A stretch of 31,951 nt of DNA from JBEKHI01 sp050012355 (GCA_050012355.1 JBEKHI010000038.1:1-31951); one strand, 5' to 3'; positions 8,838-16,564 are shown, counted from the stretch's first letter. The notes: generated by a model not told the origin, from the sequence alone. Numbers and translations: made by a program.

Positions 8838-8851
8838 TGTCTTAATCCTCC

Positions 8852-8875
8852 AGTGTCCTAGGCATCTAAGACACT
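8852..8875. promoter_or_regulatory. Candidate GntR/YtrA operator
   Basis: Inverted repeat AGTGTCCTAG - GCAT - CTAAGACACT; nine of ten arm positions pair. A third partial half-site (CACTGTCTTA) occurs at 8836-8845 over the GntR start. Position directly before the GntR ribosome site fits autoregulation. Confidence 0.72.
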
Positions 8876-8960
8876 AAAGCACCGGCGAGGTGGCGTCAAC
8901 AGGGACGCCCATCCTGGCTGGTGCGCCGGCTTCCGTCCCACCGCGGCCAGCGCTGCGCCA

Positions 8961-9064
8961 GTCGGCCCGCTGCCGACGCATCTTCTCCCGGGTTCGTGCA
9001 CCTTGCGCGCCGGTGATGTCGTGATATGTCGGGTGACTGGAGTGCATTAACCCGGGAGAAGATG
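8961..9064. repeat. Long inverted repeat with small hairpin, intergenic
   Basis: Part of the 456-base gene-free gap 8838-9293. Arms of 23 bases at 8979-9001 and 9042-9064 pair at 21 positions (the first 16 bases, CATCTTCTCCCGGGTT, pair perfectly) around a 40-base spacer. Just to the left a 6-bp hairpin GTCGGC-CCGCT-GCCGAC abuts the long repeat. It has no convincing reading frame. It could be a structured RNA, a small non-autonomous element or a boundary between the two divergent transcription units. Confidence 0.7.
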
Positions 9065-9069
9065 GCGCG

Positions 9070-9108
9070 GGCCCTTCCGGGGCGGGGAAGTGCGGCCCCG
9101 GAAGGGCC
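9070..9108. terminator. Perfect 14-bp hairpin, terminator-like
   Basis: GGCCCTTCCGGGGC at 9070-9083 pairs fully with 9095-9108 around an 11-base loop. No T tract. It sits between divergent genes, where a terminator is not needed for either neighbour, so it may belong to an RNA transcribed within the gap. Confidence 0.6.
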
Positions 9109-9188
9109 TCGCGGCCCCGCGGCCCCTAGGGGCCCCGCGCGCCCCCCGCCCCGCGCGCCCCCGCCACTAAGGGCCCCGCGCCGCCTTG
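9109..9188. repeat. G/C-only palindromic low-complexity tract
   Basis: Nearly pure G/C. It holds the palindrome GGCCCCTAGGGGCC (around 9121-9134), two copies of GGGGCCCCGCG-like sequence (near 9129 and 9170) and a tandem of CGCGCGCCCCC-like units. The rest of the gap up to 9293 shows no further structure; the CDF gene promoter should lie in about 9190-9293. Confidence 0.6.
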
Positions 9189-9293
9189 CCGCCGTCCCCG
9201 GATGAGCCAGGCCTTGCTGCGAGCAGGTCGCAGGAACACAGACGTGGCTAGTGTCGATGTGCTGCAACGGGCTTTGCGAGTCATCCTGATGGC

Positions 9294-10640
9294 ATGACTG
9301 GGCAGCATGGCCAAAAACACCACGAGCACCCGCACGACCACGACCACAAGAAACTCTGGCCGCACTCGCATGAGGCGGCTGACCGGGTGGATGAAGAGCT
9401 TGAGTCATCGGCCGAGGGCATGCGCGCCCTCAAGCTCTCATTCGTCGGCCTTGGCGCGACGGCGGTAGTCCAGGGCGCGATCGTCGCGTTGACCGGATCG
9501 GTTGCTCTGCTCGGCGACACGCTGCACAACGGCGCCGACGCGCTGACCGCGCTACCGCTCGCGGTGGCGTTCATGCTGGGCAGGAAGATGCCGACCCGGC
9601 GTTATGGCTATGGATATGGACGTGCCGAGGACCTCGCCGGGGTCGCGGTCGTGCTGGTGATCCTGGCAAGTTCTCTAACGGCCGCTTGGGTCGCCATCGA
9701 CCGGCTCGCGCACCCGCAGAAGGTCACCCACCTGCTGGCCGTCGCGCTGGCGGCGCTGCTTGGCTTCGCCGGGAACGAACTGGTGGCGCGGTACCGCATC
9801 AGGACCGGTCGCCGGATCGGGTCGGCCGCGCTGGTCGCGGACGGGCTGCACGCCCGCACCGACGGATTCACCTCGCTCGGCGTGCTGGTGGGCGTCGGGG
9901 GAGCGGCGCTCGGCTGGACCTGGGCGGACCCGGTGGTCGGCCTGCTGATCCTGCTGCCGATCGCGGTTGTCGGCTGGCACGCCGCCCGGGAGGTAGGCCG
10001 GCGGCTGATGGACAGTGTCGACCCCGCGCTCACCGACGCCGCCGAGCACACGCTAAGAGAAGTCCCCGGCGTACTCGGCGTGGGTGACGTGCGGCTGCGC
10101 TGGACCGGACACCGGCTGCTGGCCGAATGCGAGATCCAGGTCGACCCGGTTTCATCGGCCATCGCCGCGCACCAGGTCACCGTCGAGTCCGAGCACGCGC
10201 TCATCCACGCGGTCCCTCGCCTGGTCGCCGCCGTAGTGCATGCCGACCCGTATCCGGCGGACGGGGCCGATTACCACGCGCCGCTAGCGACGCACGGCAG
10301 TGTACACAGCCGAAACTTAGTGCGGGCACACTGGGACCATGGATATGCGGCGGGTGCGGGTAGGGTGCGAGTTCGTGCACGTGGCTGCGGTCAGCACGTC
10401 GGCCGTTCTCCAGGTCGAACCCAGGGAAGCGGCCCCGATCAGTCTCGTGCGGCGGGAGTGGTGGACAGAGCCGGAAATGCGCGTCCGGCACTACACCGAC
10501 CTCTATGGCAATCCGTGTGCGCGGACGATGCTGCCTGCCGGGCGCTCCGTACTGCGGTTCGACGCCCTGGCGCTGGTGCCCGACGAGACCGAGGACGCCG
10601 ACCAGCAAGCGCCGGAACTGCCGCCGGAAGAGCTACCTGA
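9294..10640 (+). CDS. Cation diffusion facilitator (CDF) metal transporter with read-through tail
   Basis: Metal/proton antiporter of the inner membrane, probably for zinc or a similar divalent ion. A His-rich N terminus (residues about 5-26) is followed by six helices with the two intramembrane metal motifs HNGAD (in DTLHNGADALTALP) and HARTD (in DGLHARTDGFTSLG), then a cytoplasmic domain ending near residue 335 with HADPYPADGADYH. The open frame then runs another 110 or so residues to 10640, out of phase with the next gene, as a low-complexity Arg/Ala/Gly tail unlike any CDF. Either the native stop was lost or the assembled sequence carries an indel: in a neighbouring frame a TAG appears at about 10285. 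The functional protein most likely ends near 10300. No strong ribosome site precedes the ATG. Confidence 0.85.
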   Translation: MTGQHGQKHHEHPHDHDHKKLWPHSHEAADRVDEELESSAEGMRALKLSFVGLGATAVVQGAIVALTGSVALLGDTLHNGADALTALPLAVAFMLGRKMPTRRYGYGYGRAEDLAGVAVVLVILASSLTAAWVAIDRLAHPQKVTHLLAVALAALLGFAGNELVARYRIRTGRRIGSAALVADGLHARTDGFTSLGVLVGVGGAALGWTWADPVVGLLILLPIAVVGWHAAREVGRRLMDSVDPALTDAAEHTLREVPGVLGVGDVRLRWTGHRLLAECEIQVDPVSSAIAAHQVTVESEHALIHAVPRLVAAVVHADPYPADGADYHAPLATHGSVHSRNLVRAHWDHGYAAGAGRVRVRARGCGQHVGRSPGRTQGSGPDQSRAAGVVDRAGNARPALHRPLWQSVCADDAACRALRTAVRRPGAGARRDRGRRPASAGTAAGRAT

Positions 10641-11154
10641 CGAGGTGCTCATCTACACGCTGCCCAGCCGCTACTGCCTGCCCGACATGCTGGGCGACGA
10701 GGCTTGGTCACGGTTTGGCGTCATGCCCGGCGGCTACTCCCGGGTCCAGGCGATCTGCGACTACGTCAATAGCCACCTGACGTTCGAATACGGCAAGAGC
10801 GGCCCGTGGACAACGGCCGCCGACGCCAACGCCTCCGGCTTCGGTGTCTGCCGCGACTTCACTCACCTGGCGATCTCGTTCTGCCGGGCGCTGAACATCC
10901 CGGCCCGGTATGTCTTCGGCTACCTGCCCGACATGGACGTGCCGCCGGACCCGGCGCCGATGGACTTCGCCGCCTGGATGGAGGTCTGGCTTGGCGACCG
11001 GTGGTGGACCTTCGACCCGCGCAACAACCGTCGGCGCAAGGGCCGGATTCTGATCGGAAGCGGACGGGACGCCTCCGACGTGGCCATGGTTACCACCTTC
11101 GGCGGACCGGTGCTGGAGTCGATGACCGTGCATGCGCAGGAGGAGCCGGAATGA
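10339..11154 (+). CDS. Transglutaminase-like protein lacking the catalytic His
   Basis: 271-residue transglutaminase-fold protein. The start MDMRRVRVGCEF is typical for the family, so the gene truly overlaps the CDF frame. Cys171 in GFGVCRDFTH and Asp226 in WTFDPRNN are in place, but the position that normally holds the His (FHAW) reads F-A-A-W (Ala211). The late segment GRILIGSGRDASDVA is conserved. Without the His, proteolytic or transferase activity is doubtful; it may be a binding or scaffold version, or use another base. It is convergent with the ATP-grasp/alpha-E/transglutaminase operon and probably works with it. Confidence 0.85.
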   Translation: MDMRRVRVGCEFVHVAAVSTSAVLQVEPREAAPISLVRREWWTEPEMRVRHYTDLYGNPCARTMLPAGRSVLRFDALALVPDETEDADQQAPELPPEELPDEVLIYTLPSRYCLPDMLGDEAWSRFGVMPGGYSRVQAICDYVNSHLTFEYGKSGPWTTAADANASGFGVCRDFTHLAISFCRALNIPARYVFGYLPDMDVPPDPAPMDFAAWMEVWLGDRWWTFDPRNNRRRKGRILIGSGRDASDVAMVTTFGGPVLESMTVHAQEEPE

Positions 11155-11163
11155 CTCCGGCTC
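11143..11163. terminator. Hairpin between convergent genes
   Basis: GAGCCGGA - atgac - TCCGGCTC, an 8-bp perfect stem overlapping the stop codon (11152-11154) of the rightward gene and ending 3 bases before the stop of the leftward gene. Likely a bidirectional terminator. Confidence 0.6.
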
Positions 11164-11165
11164 GC

Positions 11166-12008
11166 TCAGCCTAGCCGCGTGACCTCGACGGCGACGTCGA
11201 AGTGCTCCGCCGCCGGCCCCGAGTAGATGCCGGACAGCGGCCGTACGTCCGCGTAGTCGCGGCCGCGGGCCAGCAGCACGTGTCGGCTCCCCACCTCGGC
11301 GAGCGTGGTCGGGTCGGCCGCGACCCACTCCCCGGCCCAGAATTCCACCCAGGCGTGGCTCTCTCCGGTCAGCGTGTCCCCGACCTCGGCTTCCGCCGCC
11401 GGGTGGAGGTAGCCGGAAACGTAGCGCGCGGGCAGCCCGGCCGCGCGCAACAGGGCCAGTGTGACGTGCGCGAAGTCCTGGCACACCCCTCCGCCCGCGG
11501 CGCGAGCCTCGGCCGAGGATGTGGAAACGTGCGTCGCACCCCGCTCGTAGCGCAACGTCTCGTGGGCCCACTCGGCGACGCGAAGCCCGGCCCGCACGGG
11601 CGTCGACTCGGCGCGCAGGGACCGACCGAGTTCGGCGAGCTCCGGCTCGGCGGTGACGAACGGCGAAGCGGCGAGCAGCTCGGCGAACCGATCCTGGACC
11701 GCGGGCGTGGCCAGCTCGGGCCAGCTGATGCCGACGGGCACTGGCCGCGGCGGGGCGGTCTCGACCGTCGACGTCGCCAGCACGATGAGCTCCGTGTGCG
11801 GGATGTGGATGTCGAACGCGTCCACCGCGGTGCCCCAGTAGTCGACATAATGAAGCGGCCGCACCGCGGGAGTGATGACGAGGGCGGCTTGCAGGGTGTG
11901 CTGCCCGTCCACGCTCGGCGGGGTCATCCTCGCTTCGTTGTACGACGACCGCACCGGCTCGGCGTACTTGTAGCTGGTGCGGTGCCGGATCGCGATCCGC
12001 CAGCTCAT
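11166..12008 (-). CDS. Transglutaminase family protein (complete triad)
   Basis: 280-residue protein with an N-terminal beta domain (IRHRTSYKYAEPVRSSYNEARM is its landmark, opening IRHRTSYKYAEP) and a transglutaminase core with Cys176 (GGGVCQDFAHV), His218 (ESHAWVEFW) and Asp232 (AADPTT). The ATG at 12008 overlaps the alpha-E stop as ATGA; a longer in-frame extension upstream lies wholly inside the alpha-E gene and is rejected. Family members are predicted cysteine peptidases or amide-bond enzymes; with alpha-E and circularly permuted ATP-grasp proteins they form a conserved module. Third gene of that leftward operon. Confidence 0.92.
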   Translation of the reverse strand: MSWRIAIRHRTSYKYAEPVRSSYNEARMTPPSVDGQHTLQAALVITPAVRPLHYVDYWGTAVDAFDIHIPHTELIVLATSTVETAPPRPVPVGISWPELATPAVQDRFAELLAASPFVTAEPELAELGRSLRAESTPVRAGLRVAEWAHETLRYERGATHVSTSSAEARAAGGGVCQDFAHVTLALLRAAGLPARYVSGYLHPAAEAEVGDTLTGESHAWVEFWAGEWVAADPTTLAEVGSRHVLLARGRDYADVRPLSGIYSGPAAEHFDVAVEVTRLG

Positions 12009-12952
12009 GAGACGGGTTCCTTGAGGCTCCACTGGGGCGGCGGTGACCCGGCGAAGAGCCGCTGGGTCACCTCCTCGCTGATCGTCGACACCGCCCGCTG
12101 CAATCCGAGCAGCCGGTCCGGCAGGCCGTCGAGGAGATTGGCGGCGGAAAGGAACTCCAGGTCGGTGCGCGCCCGGCCTATCGCCCGACGGGCCGGTTCG
12201 TCCAGCCCGGAGCGCCCGGACGCCGGGTCCAGCCGGGCCAGCGCATGCTCGCCGGCCTTTAGCGCGTAGAAGACTGACCGGGGAAAGAGCCGGTCCACCA
12301 AGAGGAACTCCACCACCCGGGCGGCATCGACGCCCTGCTGGTAGGTACGCAGGTAAGCATCGTGGGCGGAGCACGCCCGGAGGGTGGACGTCCAGCCCTC
12401 GCTCCCTTGCCCGGCGCTGATGCGGGCCGCGAGCAGGCGCGCGGTCATGTCCACCCGCTCCAGGCTGCGGCCCAGGACTAGCGCGTCATAGCTCGCGTCC
12501 CGGCTCATGCTCGCCTCGACGTAGCCAGCGAAGCTGGCCGCGCGCTCTCGGACGTAGGAGAAGAATGGCGCCGGCCCGAAGTCGCGGGCGGGCGCCACCC
12601 GGTCCGGCAGGGAGTTGTGGGTGGAGTTCAGGCACTCCCAGACCTCCGCGGACAGGGCCTCCCGGGCGCTGCGAGCGTTCTGCCAGGCGGCCGACAGCGC
12701 GCCGACGATGGAGCTCGACGAGTCCTCGTCGTAACCGAGGAGCTCCAGGACGGCTCGGGAGTCCGGATGCCGCTGCGCGGTGTCGCCGGGAACGCCCATG
12801 ACAGCCAGCAAGACGGCGCAGGCGTGTGCCTCGTCCACGCCCGGGTCTTCGAGCACTTCGTGGAAATGCACGTCAAGCAGCCGGGCGGTGTCCTCCGCCC
12901 GCTCGACGTACCGGCCGACCCAGAAAAGCGCCTCCGCGACCCGACTCAGCAT
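12005..12952 (-). CDS. Alpha-E domain protein (DUF403)
   Basis: 315-residue all-helical protein. The N-terminal MLSRVAEALFWVGRYVERAED is the family hallmark (landmark: SRVAEALFWVGRYVERAED). Biochemical function is unproven; comparative genomics ties it to ATP-grasp peptide ligases and transglutaminases in a putative peptide-making or peptide-tagging system. Ten bases separate it from the ATP-grasp stop upstream, and it overlaps the transglutaminase start by 4 bases, so the three are cotranscribed. Confidence 0.92.
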   Translation of the reverse strand: MLSRVAEALFWVGRYVERAEDTARLLDVHFHEVLEDPGVDEAHACAVLLAVMGVPGDTAQRHPDSRAVLELLGYDEDSSSSIVGALSAAWQNARSAREALSAEVWECLNSTHNSLPDRVAPARDFGPAPFFSYVRERAASFAGYVEASMSRDASYDALVLGRSLERVDMTARLLAARISAGQGSEGWTSTLRACSAHDAYLRTYQQGVDAARVVEFLLVDRLFPRSVFYALKAGEHALARLDPASGRSGLDEPARRAIGRARTDLEFLSAANLLDGLPDRLLGLQRAVSTISEEVTQRLFAGSPPPQWSLKEPVS

Positions 12953-12962
12953 CCCGGTCTCC

Positions 12963-14498
12963 TCACTGCTGCGGCTGGTCCTGGCCGGGACCGCGATCGG
13001 GTGCGGTGCCGTGGATCGCCTGCTCGGGGAACGCCGGCGCCCCGTCGGCTTCCGGGTCCCAGACCGGCGAGGAGGTCAGCACCCAGGTGTCCTTGGAGCC
13101 GCCGCCCTGGCTGGAGTTAACGATCAGGCTTCCCTCCCGCAGCGCCACCCGGGTCAGCCCGCCGGGCAGCACCCGGACCTGCTCGCCGTCGTTGATCGCG
13201 AACGGCCGCAGGTCGATGTGCCGGGGCAGCAGCCGGTCGCCGAGCTGGGCCGGGGCGGTCGACAGCAGTACCAGTTCCTGGGCGATCCACGCCCGCGGCT
13301 GCGCCAGTACCCGCTCGCCCACGGCGGCCAGTTCGGCGTCGGAGGCCTGCGGCCCGATGACGATGCCGGCGCCCCCGGCTCCCTGCACCGGCTTGACCAC
13401 CAGCTGGTCGAGCCGGGCCAGGCACTGCGAACGGACGTCCGGATCGTCGAGCCGGTAGGTCGTCACGTTCGGCAGCAGGGGGCGCCCGCCGAGGTAGTAC
13501 TCGATGAGCGCCGGGAGGTAGGTATAGGTCAGCTTGTCGTCGGCCACGCCGTTGCCGACCGCGTTGGCGATCGTGACGTTGCCGGCCCGGGCGGCATTCA
13601 GGATGCCCGGGCACCCCACCACGGAATCGGGCCTGAAATGCACCGGGTCGAGGAAGTAGTCGTTGACGCGCCGGTACACGACATCCACCCTCCGCCGCTC
13701 TCCGATGCTCCGCATGTACACGACGTTGTCGCGGCAGAACAAGTCCCGGCCCTCGACCAGCTCAATGCCCATCTTGCGGGCCAGGAAGGCATGCTCGAAA
13801 TAGGCGGGGTTGCGCACACCGGGGGTGAGCAGCACCACGGTGGGCTCCTCGGCCCCGACCGGCGCCGACCGGCGCAACGCGTCGAGCAGCCGTCCCGGAT
13901 AGGAAGAGACCGGCCGGACCCGCTGCTCCAGGAACAGGCCGGGGAAGACCCGTGCCATCGTCCGGCGGTTCTCCACCACGTAGGAGATGCCGGACGGCAC
14001 TTGCAGGTTGTCCTCGAGTACCCGCAGCACGCCTGCCTGGTCGCGGACGATATCGATCCCGGCGAGATGAACCCGCACGCCGTTCGGCGGCTGGATGCCG
14101 TGCGCCGCCCGGCAAAAGCCGTCCGAGGTGGTGAGCAGCGAACGCGGAACCACCCCGTCCCGTATCACCTCGGCCGCCCCGTAGACATCGGCGAGAAACG
14201 CCTCCAGCGCCCGTACCCGCTGCACGACGCCAGCTTCGACCCGCTCCCACTCGGCCGCCGCGATCAGCCGCGGGATCAGGTCGAGCGGGAAGAGCCACTC
14301 TTCGCCGCCATGGGAGAAGACGACGCCCTGGTCGCGGAAGCTGCGGTCCCGGGCCTCCGCCCGGCGCGCCAGGTCATCGCCGGTGAGCGTCTGCAAGGCG
14401 TCATACAGCGCTCGCGCGTGCGGATGGGGCAGCCCATCCGCCCCCAGCATCTCGTCGTAGGCGGGGCCACGCGGGTATTTGTCGAACAGACCGCCCAT
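12963..14498 (-). CDS. Circularly permuted type 2 ATP-grasp protein
   Basis: 511-residue protein, first gene of the leftward operon. Landmarks are YDEMLGADG at the N terminus, DLIPRLI, LEAFLADVYG, then VRVHLAGIDIVRD, LEDNLQVPSGISYVVENR (glycine/serine loop and acidic residues of the permuted ATP-grasp core), and the late KPVQGAGGAGIVIG with QGGGSKDTWVL. The family is thought to make amide or peptide bonds using ATP. ATG 14498 has AGGAG seven bases upstream. The last 25 residues or so are Pro/Gln/Asp-rich and probably disordered. It faces a third transglutaminase gene across a 139-base divergent promoter region. Confidence 0.92.
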   Translation of the reverse strand: MGGLFDKYPRGPAYDEMLGADGLPHPHARALYDALQTLTGDDLARRAEARDRSFRDQGVVFSHGGEEWLFPLDLIPRLIAAAEWERVEAGVVQRVRALEAFLADVYGAAEVIRDGVVPRSLLTTSDGFCRAAHGIQPPNGVRVHLAGIDIVRDQAGVLRVLEDNLQVPSGISYVVENRRTMARVFPGLFLEQRVRPVSSYPGRLLDALRRSAPVGAEEPTVVLLTPGVRNPAYFEHAFLARKMGIELVEGRDLFCRDNVVYMRSIGERRRVDVVYRRVNDYFLDPVHFRPDSVVGCPGILNAARAGNVTIANAVGNGVADDKLTYTYLPALIEYYLGGRPLLPNVTTYRLDDPDVRSQCLARLDQLVVKPVQGAGGAGIVIGPQASDAELAAVGERVLAQPRAWIAQELVLLSTAPAQLGDRLLPRHIDLRPFAINDGEQVRVLPGGLTRVALREGSLIVNSSQGGGSKDTWVLTSSPVWDPEADGAPAFPEQAIHGTAPDRGPGQDQPQQ

Positions 14499-14568
14499 AT
14501 GTGAACTCCTAATAAGGGTCTATACCCCGTTATCGCCGCCGTTGTTACAGTTGCGAAACAAAACTGGT

Positions 14569-14585
14569 CCACTATTCGGTAGTGG
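14569..14585. promoter_or_regulatory. Palindrome in divergent promoter region
   Basis: CCACTA - TTCGG - TAGTGG in the 139-base, comparatively AT-rich gap between the ATP-grasp and transglutaminase genes. Nearby TTGTT-(10)-AACAA (about 14542-14561) is another imperfect inverted repeat, and TATAGA on the minus strand (about 14519-14524) could be a -10 box for the ATP-grasp operon. Suggests shared control; no regulator is identified. Confidence 0.4.
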
Positions 14586-14637
14586 CAGCCGTGGAACGGC
14601 GGGTCCCGAGCACACAACCCCGGACCAAGGAGATGGC

Positions 14638-15495
14638 ATGACGCAGGTTGTCGACACGCTCCTGTCCGCCCCGCCGCGGGTGCAAGCCGCTGGACGGCGA
14701 ACTTACGTGTTGCGCCAGCGCTTCAGCTACGCCTATGACGCACCGGTACGGGATCTTGACCACCGGCTCGTCGTGGTGCCGCCACGCCGCCACGGCGACC
14801 AGCGGCGGCTGAGGCACTCGGTCACCGTCTCCGCCGCCAGCGCCCGCACCACCCACCGGCTGGACAGTGCCGGCAACCTGATCACCAGGTCTCGGGTGTC
14901 ACTGGTGCCGGACCGGGTCGAGTTCGCGGTGGACGCCGTCGTCGAGCGGGCTGGTCCGGGCGGCGGCGTGCTGCTGCCGGCCGCCGCTCTCACCGACCCG
15001 CGGCTACTGCTCCCGACCCGGCTGACCTCAGCCGACGCGGGAATCCGGCGGCTCGCGGTGACGCTGGCCGACCGGGACGGGCTGGCCACCGCCGATCGGT
15101 TCTGCGCGTACGTGCATGAGGCGATCAGCTACGAGTACGGGGTGACCTCGGTCGCCACCACCGCTGCCGAGGCGCTCGCCGGCGGACGGGGAGTCTGCCA
15201 GGACTCCGCGCACGTCATGATCGCGCTCTGCCGGGCAGCCGGGCTGCCGGCCCGCTACGTCTCCGGCCACCTGCTCGGCGACGGCGGCACGCACGCGTGG
15301 GTGGAAGTTATCGTCGCCGACGCCGCGGGTGCGCGCGCGGTGGCCCTTGATCCGTGCAACGGCTGCCGCGTCGGCCTGGATTACCTGACGATCGCCACCG
15401 GCCGTGACTACACCGACGTGGCCCCGACCTCCGGCACTTACATGGGTACCGCCCGCAGCACCCTGACAGCCACCAAGCAGATCCACACGAGCTAG
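14638..15495 (+). CDS. Transglutaminase family protein (complete triad)
   Basis: 285-residue protein with the same two-part plan as the 11166-12008 product: N-terminal beta domain (YVLRQRFSYAYDAPVRDLDH region) and core with Cys187 (GRGVCQDSAHV), His219 (GGTHAWVEV) and Asp238 (ALDPCNG), ending in GRDYTDVAPTSGTYMG. The ATG at 14638 has AAGGAG five bases upstream; the longer open frame from 14479 crosses the divergent promoter and is not used. It is transcribed away from the ATP-grasp operon. Its stop codon overlaps that of the convergent LacI gene. Confidence 0.92.
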   Translation: MTQVVDTLLSAPPRVQAAGRRTYVLRQRFSYAYDAPVRDLDHRLVVVPPRRHGDQRRLRHSVTVSAASARTTHRLDSAGNLITRSRVSLVPDRVEFAVDAVVERAGPGGGVLLPAAALTDPRLLLPTRLTSADAGIRRLAVTLADRDGLATADRFCAYVHEAISYEYGVTSVATTAAEALAGGRGVCQDSAHVMIALCRAAGLPARYVSGHLLGDGGTHAWVEVIVADAAGARAVALDPCNGCRVGLDYLTIATGRDYTDVAPTSGTYMGTARSTLTATKQIHTS

Positions 15496-16481
15496 CTTGA
15501 CGCGCGAACCACCAGGCGGCAGCCGATCCGGCGGACTCCGGATTCCGGGGCATCGGAGATCGAGTTCAGCAGCATCTCGGCGGCCGCGCGCCCGACCTCC
15601 TCCAGGCACATGTCGATGCTGGTCAGCGGCGGCTGAGCGCCCGCCACCATCGGCTCCCAGTTGTCAAAACCAACAAGTGCCACGTCCTCCGGCACCCGTC
15701 GGCCAAGGCCGCGCAGCGTGTCCGCCACGCCCCGCGCGATCTGGTCGTTACCGCAGAACACAGCGTCGATGTCCGGATGCGCCGCCAGCAGGTCAGCGGC
15801 CCCCGCGCGGCCCCACTGCTCGCTCCACTCGCCGTACCGAGTATCCCCGTGCACCGTCAGGCCAGCGTCGCTCAGCGCGTTCGCGAACCCCTCCGCGCGC
15901 AGCCGGGCGGCCAGGAACCGCGATGGTCCGGTGATGTGCGCGATCCGGCGCCGGCCGCGCTCGATGAGGTGCGTCGCCGCCAGCCGGCCGCCATCCGCGT
16001 CATCGGGAAGCACCGCTGCGGCTACGCCGTCGGCTGCCTGCGTCATCGCGTACACGACGGGGATGCCCAATCCGGGGGCCACCGGCGGCCGCGGCTCGAT
16101 CCGCCGCCCGGTGACGATCAGCCCGTCGACCCGGCGCGCGGTGAGCATGTCGACATAACGCCGTTCGCGTTCGGGATCGTCGCGGGTGTCGCACATGAAC
16201 ACGCTCACCTGGCCGGTGCCAAGCGCGTCCTCGGCGCCGAGCATGACCGGGATGCTGAACCGGCCGAAGCTGTCGGTGGTGATCATCCCCACCGTGAAGG
16301 TGCGTCCGGCCAGCAGCGCCTGGGCCAGGATGTTCGGCGCGAAACCGAGCCGCTGGGCGACCTCCGTGACCCGCTCACGGGTCTCCGGGCGGAGTTTGCC
16401 CTGCCCGTTGAGCGCCTTGGAGGCGGTGCCGATGGAGACACCAGCCTCAGTCGCCACGTCGCGGATCGTCACCCGCTTCAT
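15492..16481 (-). CDS. LacI family transcriptional regulator
   Basis: 329-residue regulator. The helix-turn-helix is at residues 3-25 (VTIRDVATEAGVSIGTASKALNG, landmark TIRDVATEAGVSIGTASKAL), followed by a periplasmic-binding-like sugar domain (MLTARRVDGLIVTG, DAVFCGNDQIARGVADTL, VALVGFDNWE). Start chosen at ATG 16481, with GGAG eight bases upstream; the frame upstream to 16586 would overlap the operator and divergent gene. It is divergent from the GH127 gene, so it probably represses that gene, with an arabinose-type ligand as the likely inducer. Confidence 0.93.
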   Translation of the reverse strand: MKRVTIRDVATEAGVSIGTASKALNGQGKLRPETRERVTEVAQRLGFAPNILAQALLAGRTFTVGMITTDSFGRFSIPVMLGAEDALGTGQVSVFMCDTRDDPERERRYVDMLTARRVDGLIVTGRRIEPRPPVAPGLGIPVVYAMTQAADGVAAAVLPDDADGGRLAATHLIERGRRRIAHITGPSRFLAARLRAEGFANALSDAGLTVHGDTRYGEWSEQWGRAGAADLLAAHPDIDAVFCGNDQIARGVADTLRGLGRRVPEDVALVGFDNWEPMVAGAQPPLTSIDMCLEEVGRAAAEMLLNSISDAPESGVRRIGCRLVVRASS

Positions 16482-16520
16482 CTCTGGTGCTCCGTTCTGC
16501 CAATCCGATACTGTACGACT

Positions 16521-16542
16521 AGGAAAACCTATTCCTTTTCCT
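16521..16542. promoter_or_regulatory. Candidate LacI-family operator
   Basis: AGGAAAA - CCTATTCC - TTTTCCT, a perfect 7-bp inverted repeat midway between the divergent LacI and GH127 starts (16481 and 16565). It is the only strong palindrome in this 83-base gap. It lacks the central CG usual for LacI sites, so assignment is tentative. Confidence 0.5.
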
Positions 16543-16564
16543 TGGTCTGCGAGGAGCATTGCCT

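Noticed and set aside
8896..9408. 170-residue minus-strand frame across the hairpin gap
   Set aside because: Composed of inverted repeats and G/C-only tract; no family-like sequence and overlaps the CDF start.
10708..11571. 287-residue minus-strand frame
   Set aside because: Antisense to the His-less transglutaminase and out of phase with the next one.
12009..12374. N-terminal extension of the leftward transglutaminase
   Set aside because: Lies wholly inside the alpha-E gene; ATGA overlap start at 12008 gives the family N terminus.
12780..14504. 574-residue plus-strand frame
   Set aside because: Antisense to the ATP-grasp gene with biased composition.
14499..14637. Upstream start at 14479 for the rightward transglutaminase
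   Set aside because: Would include the divergent promoter region; AAGGAG before ATG 14638 decides the start.
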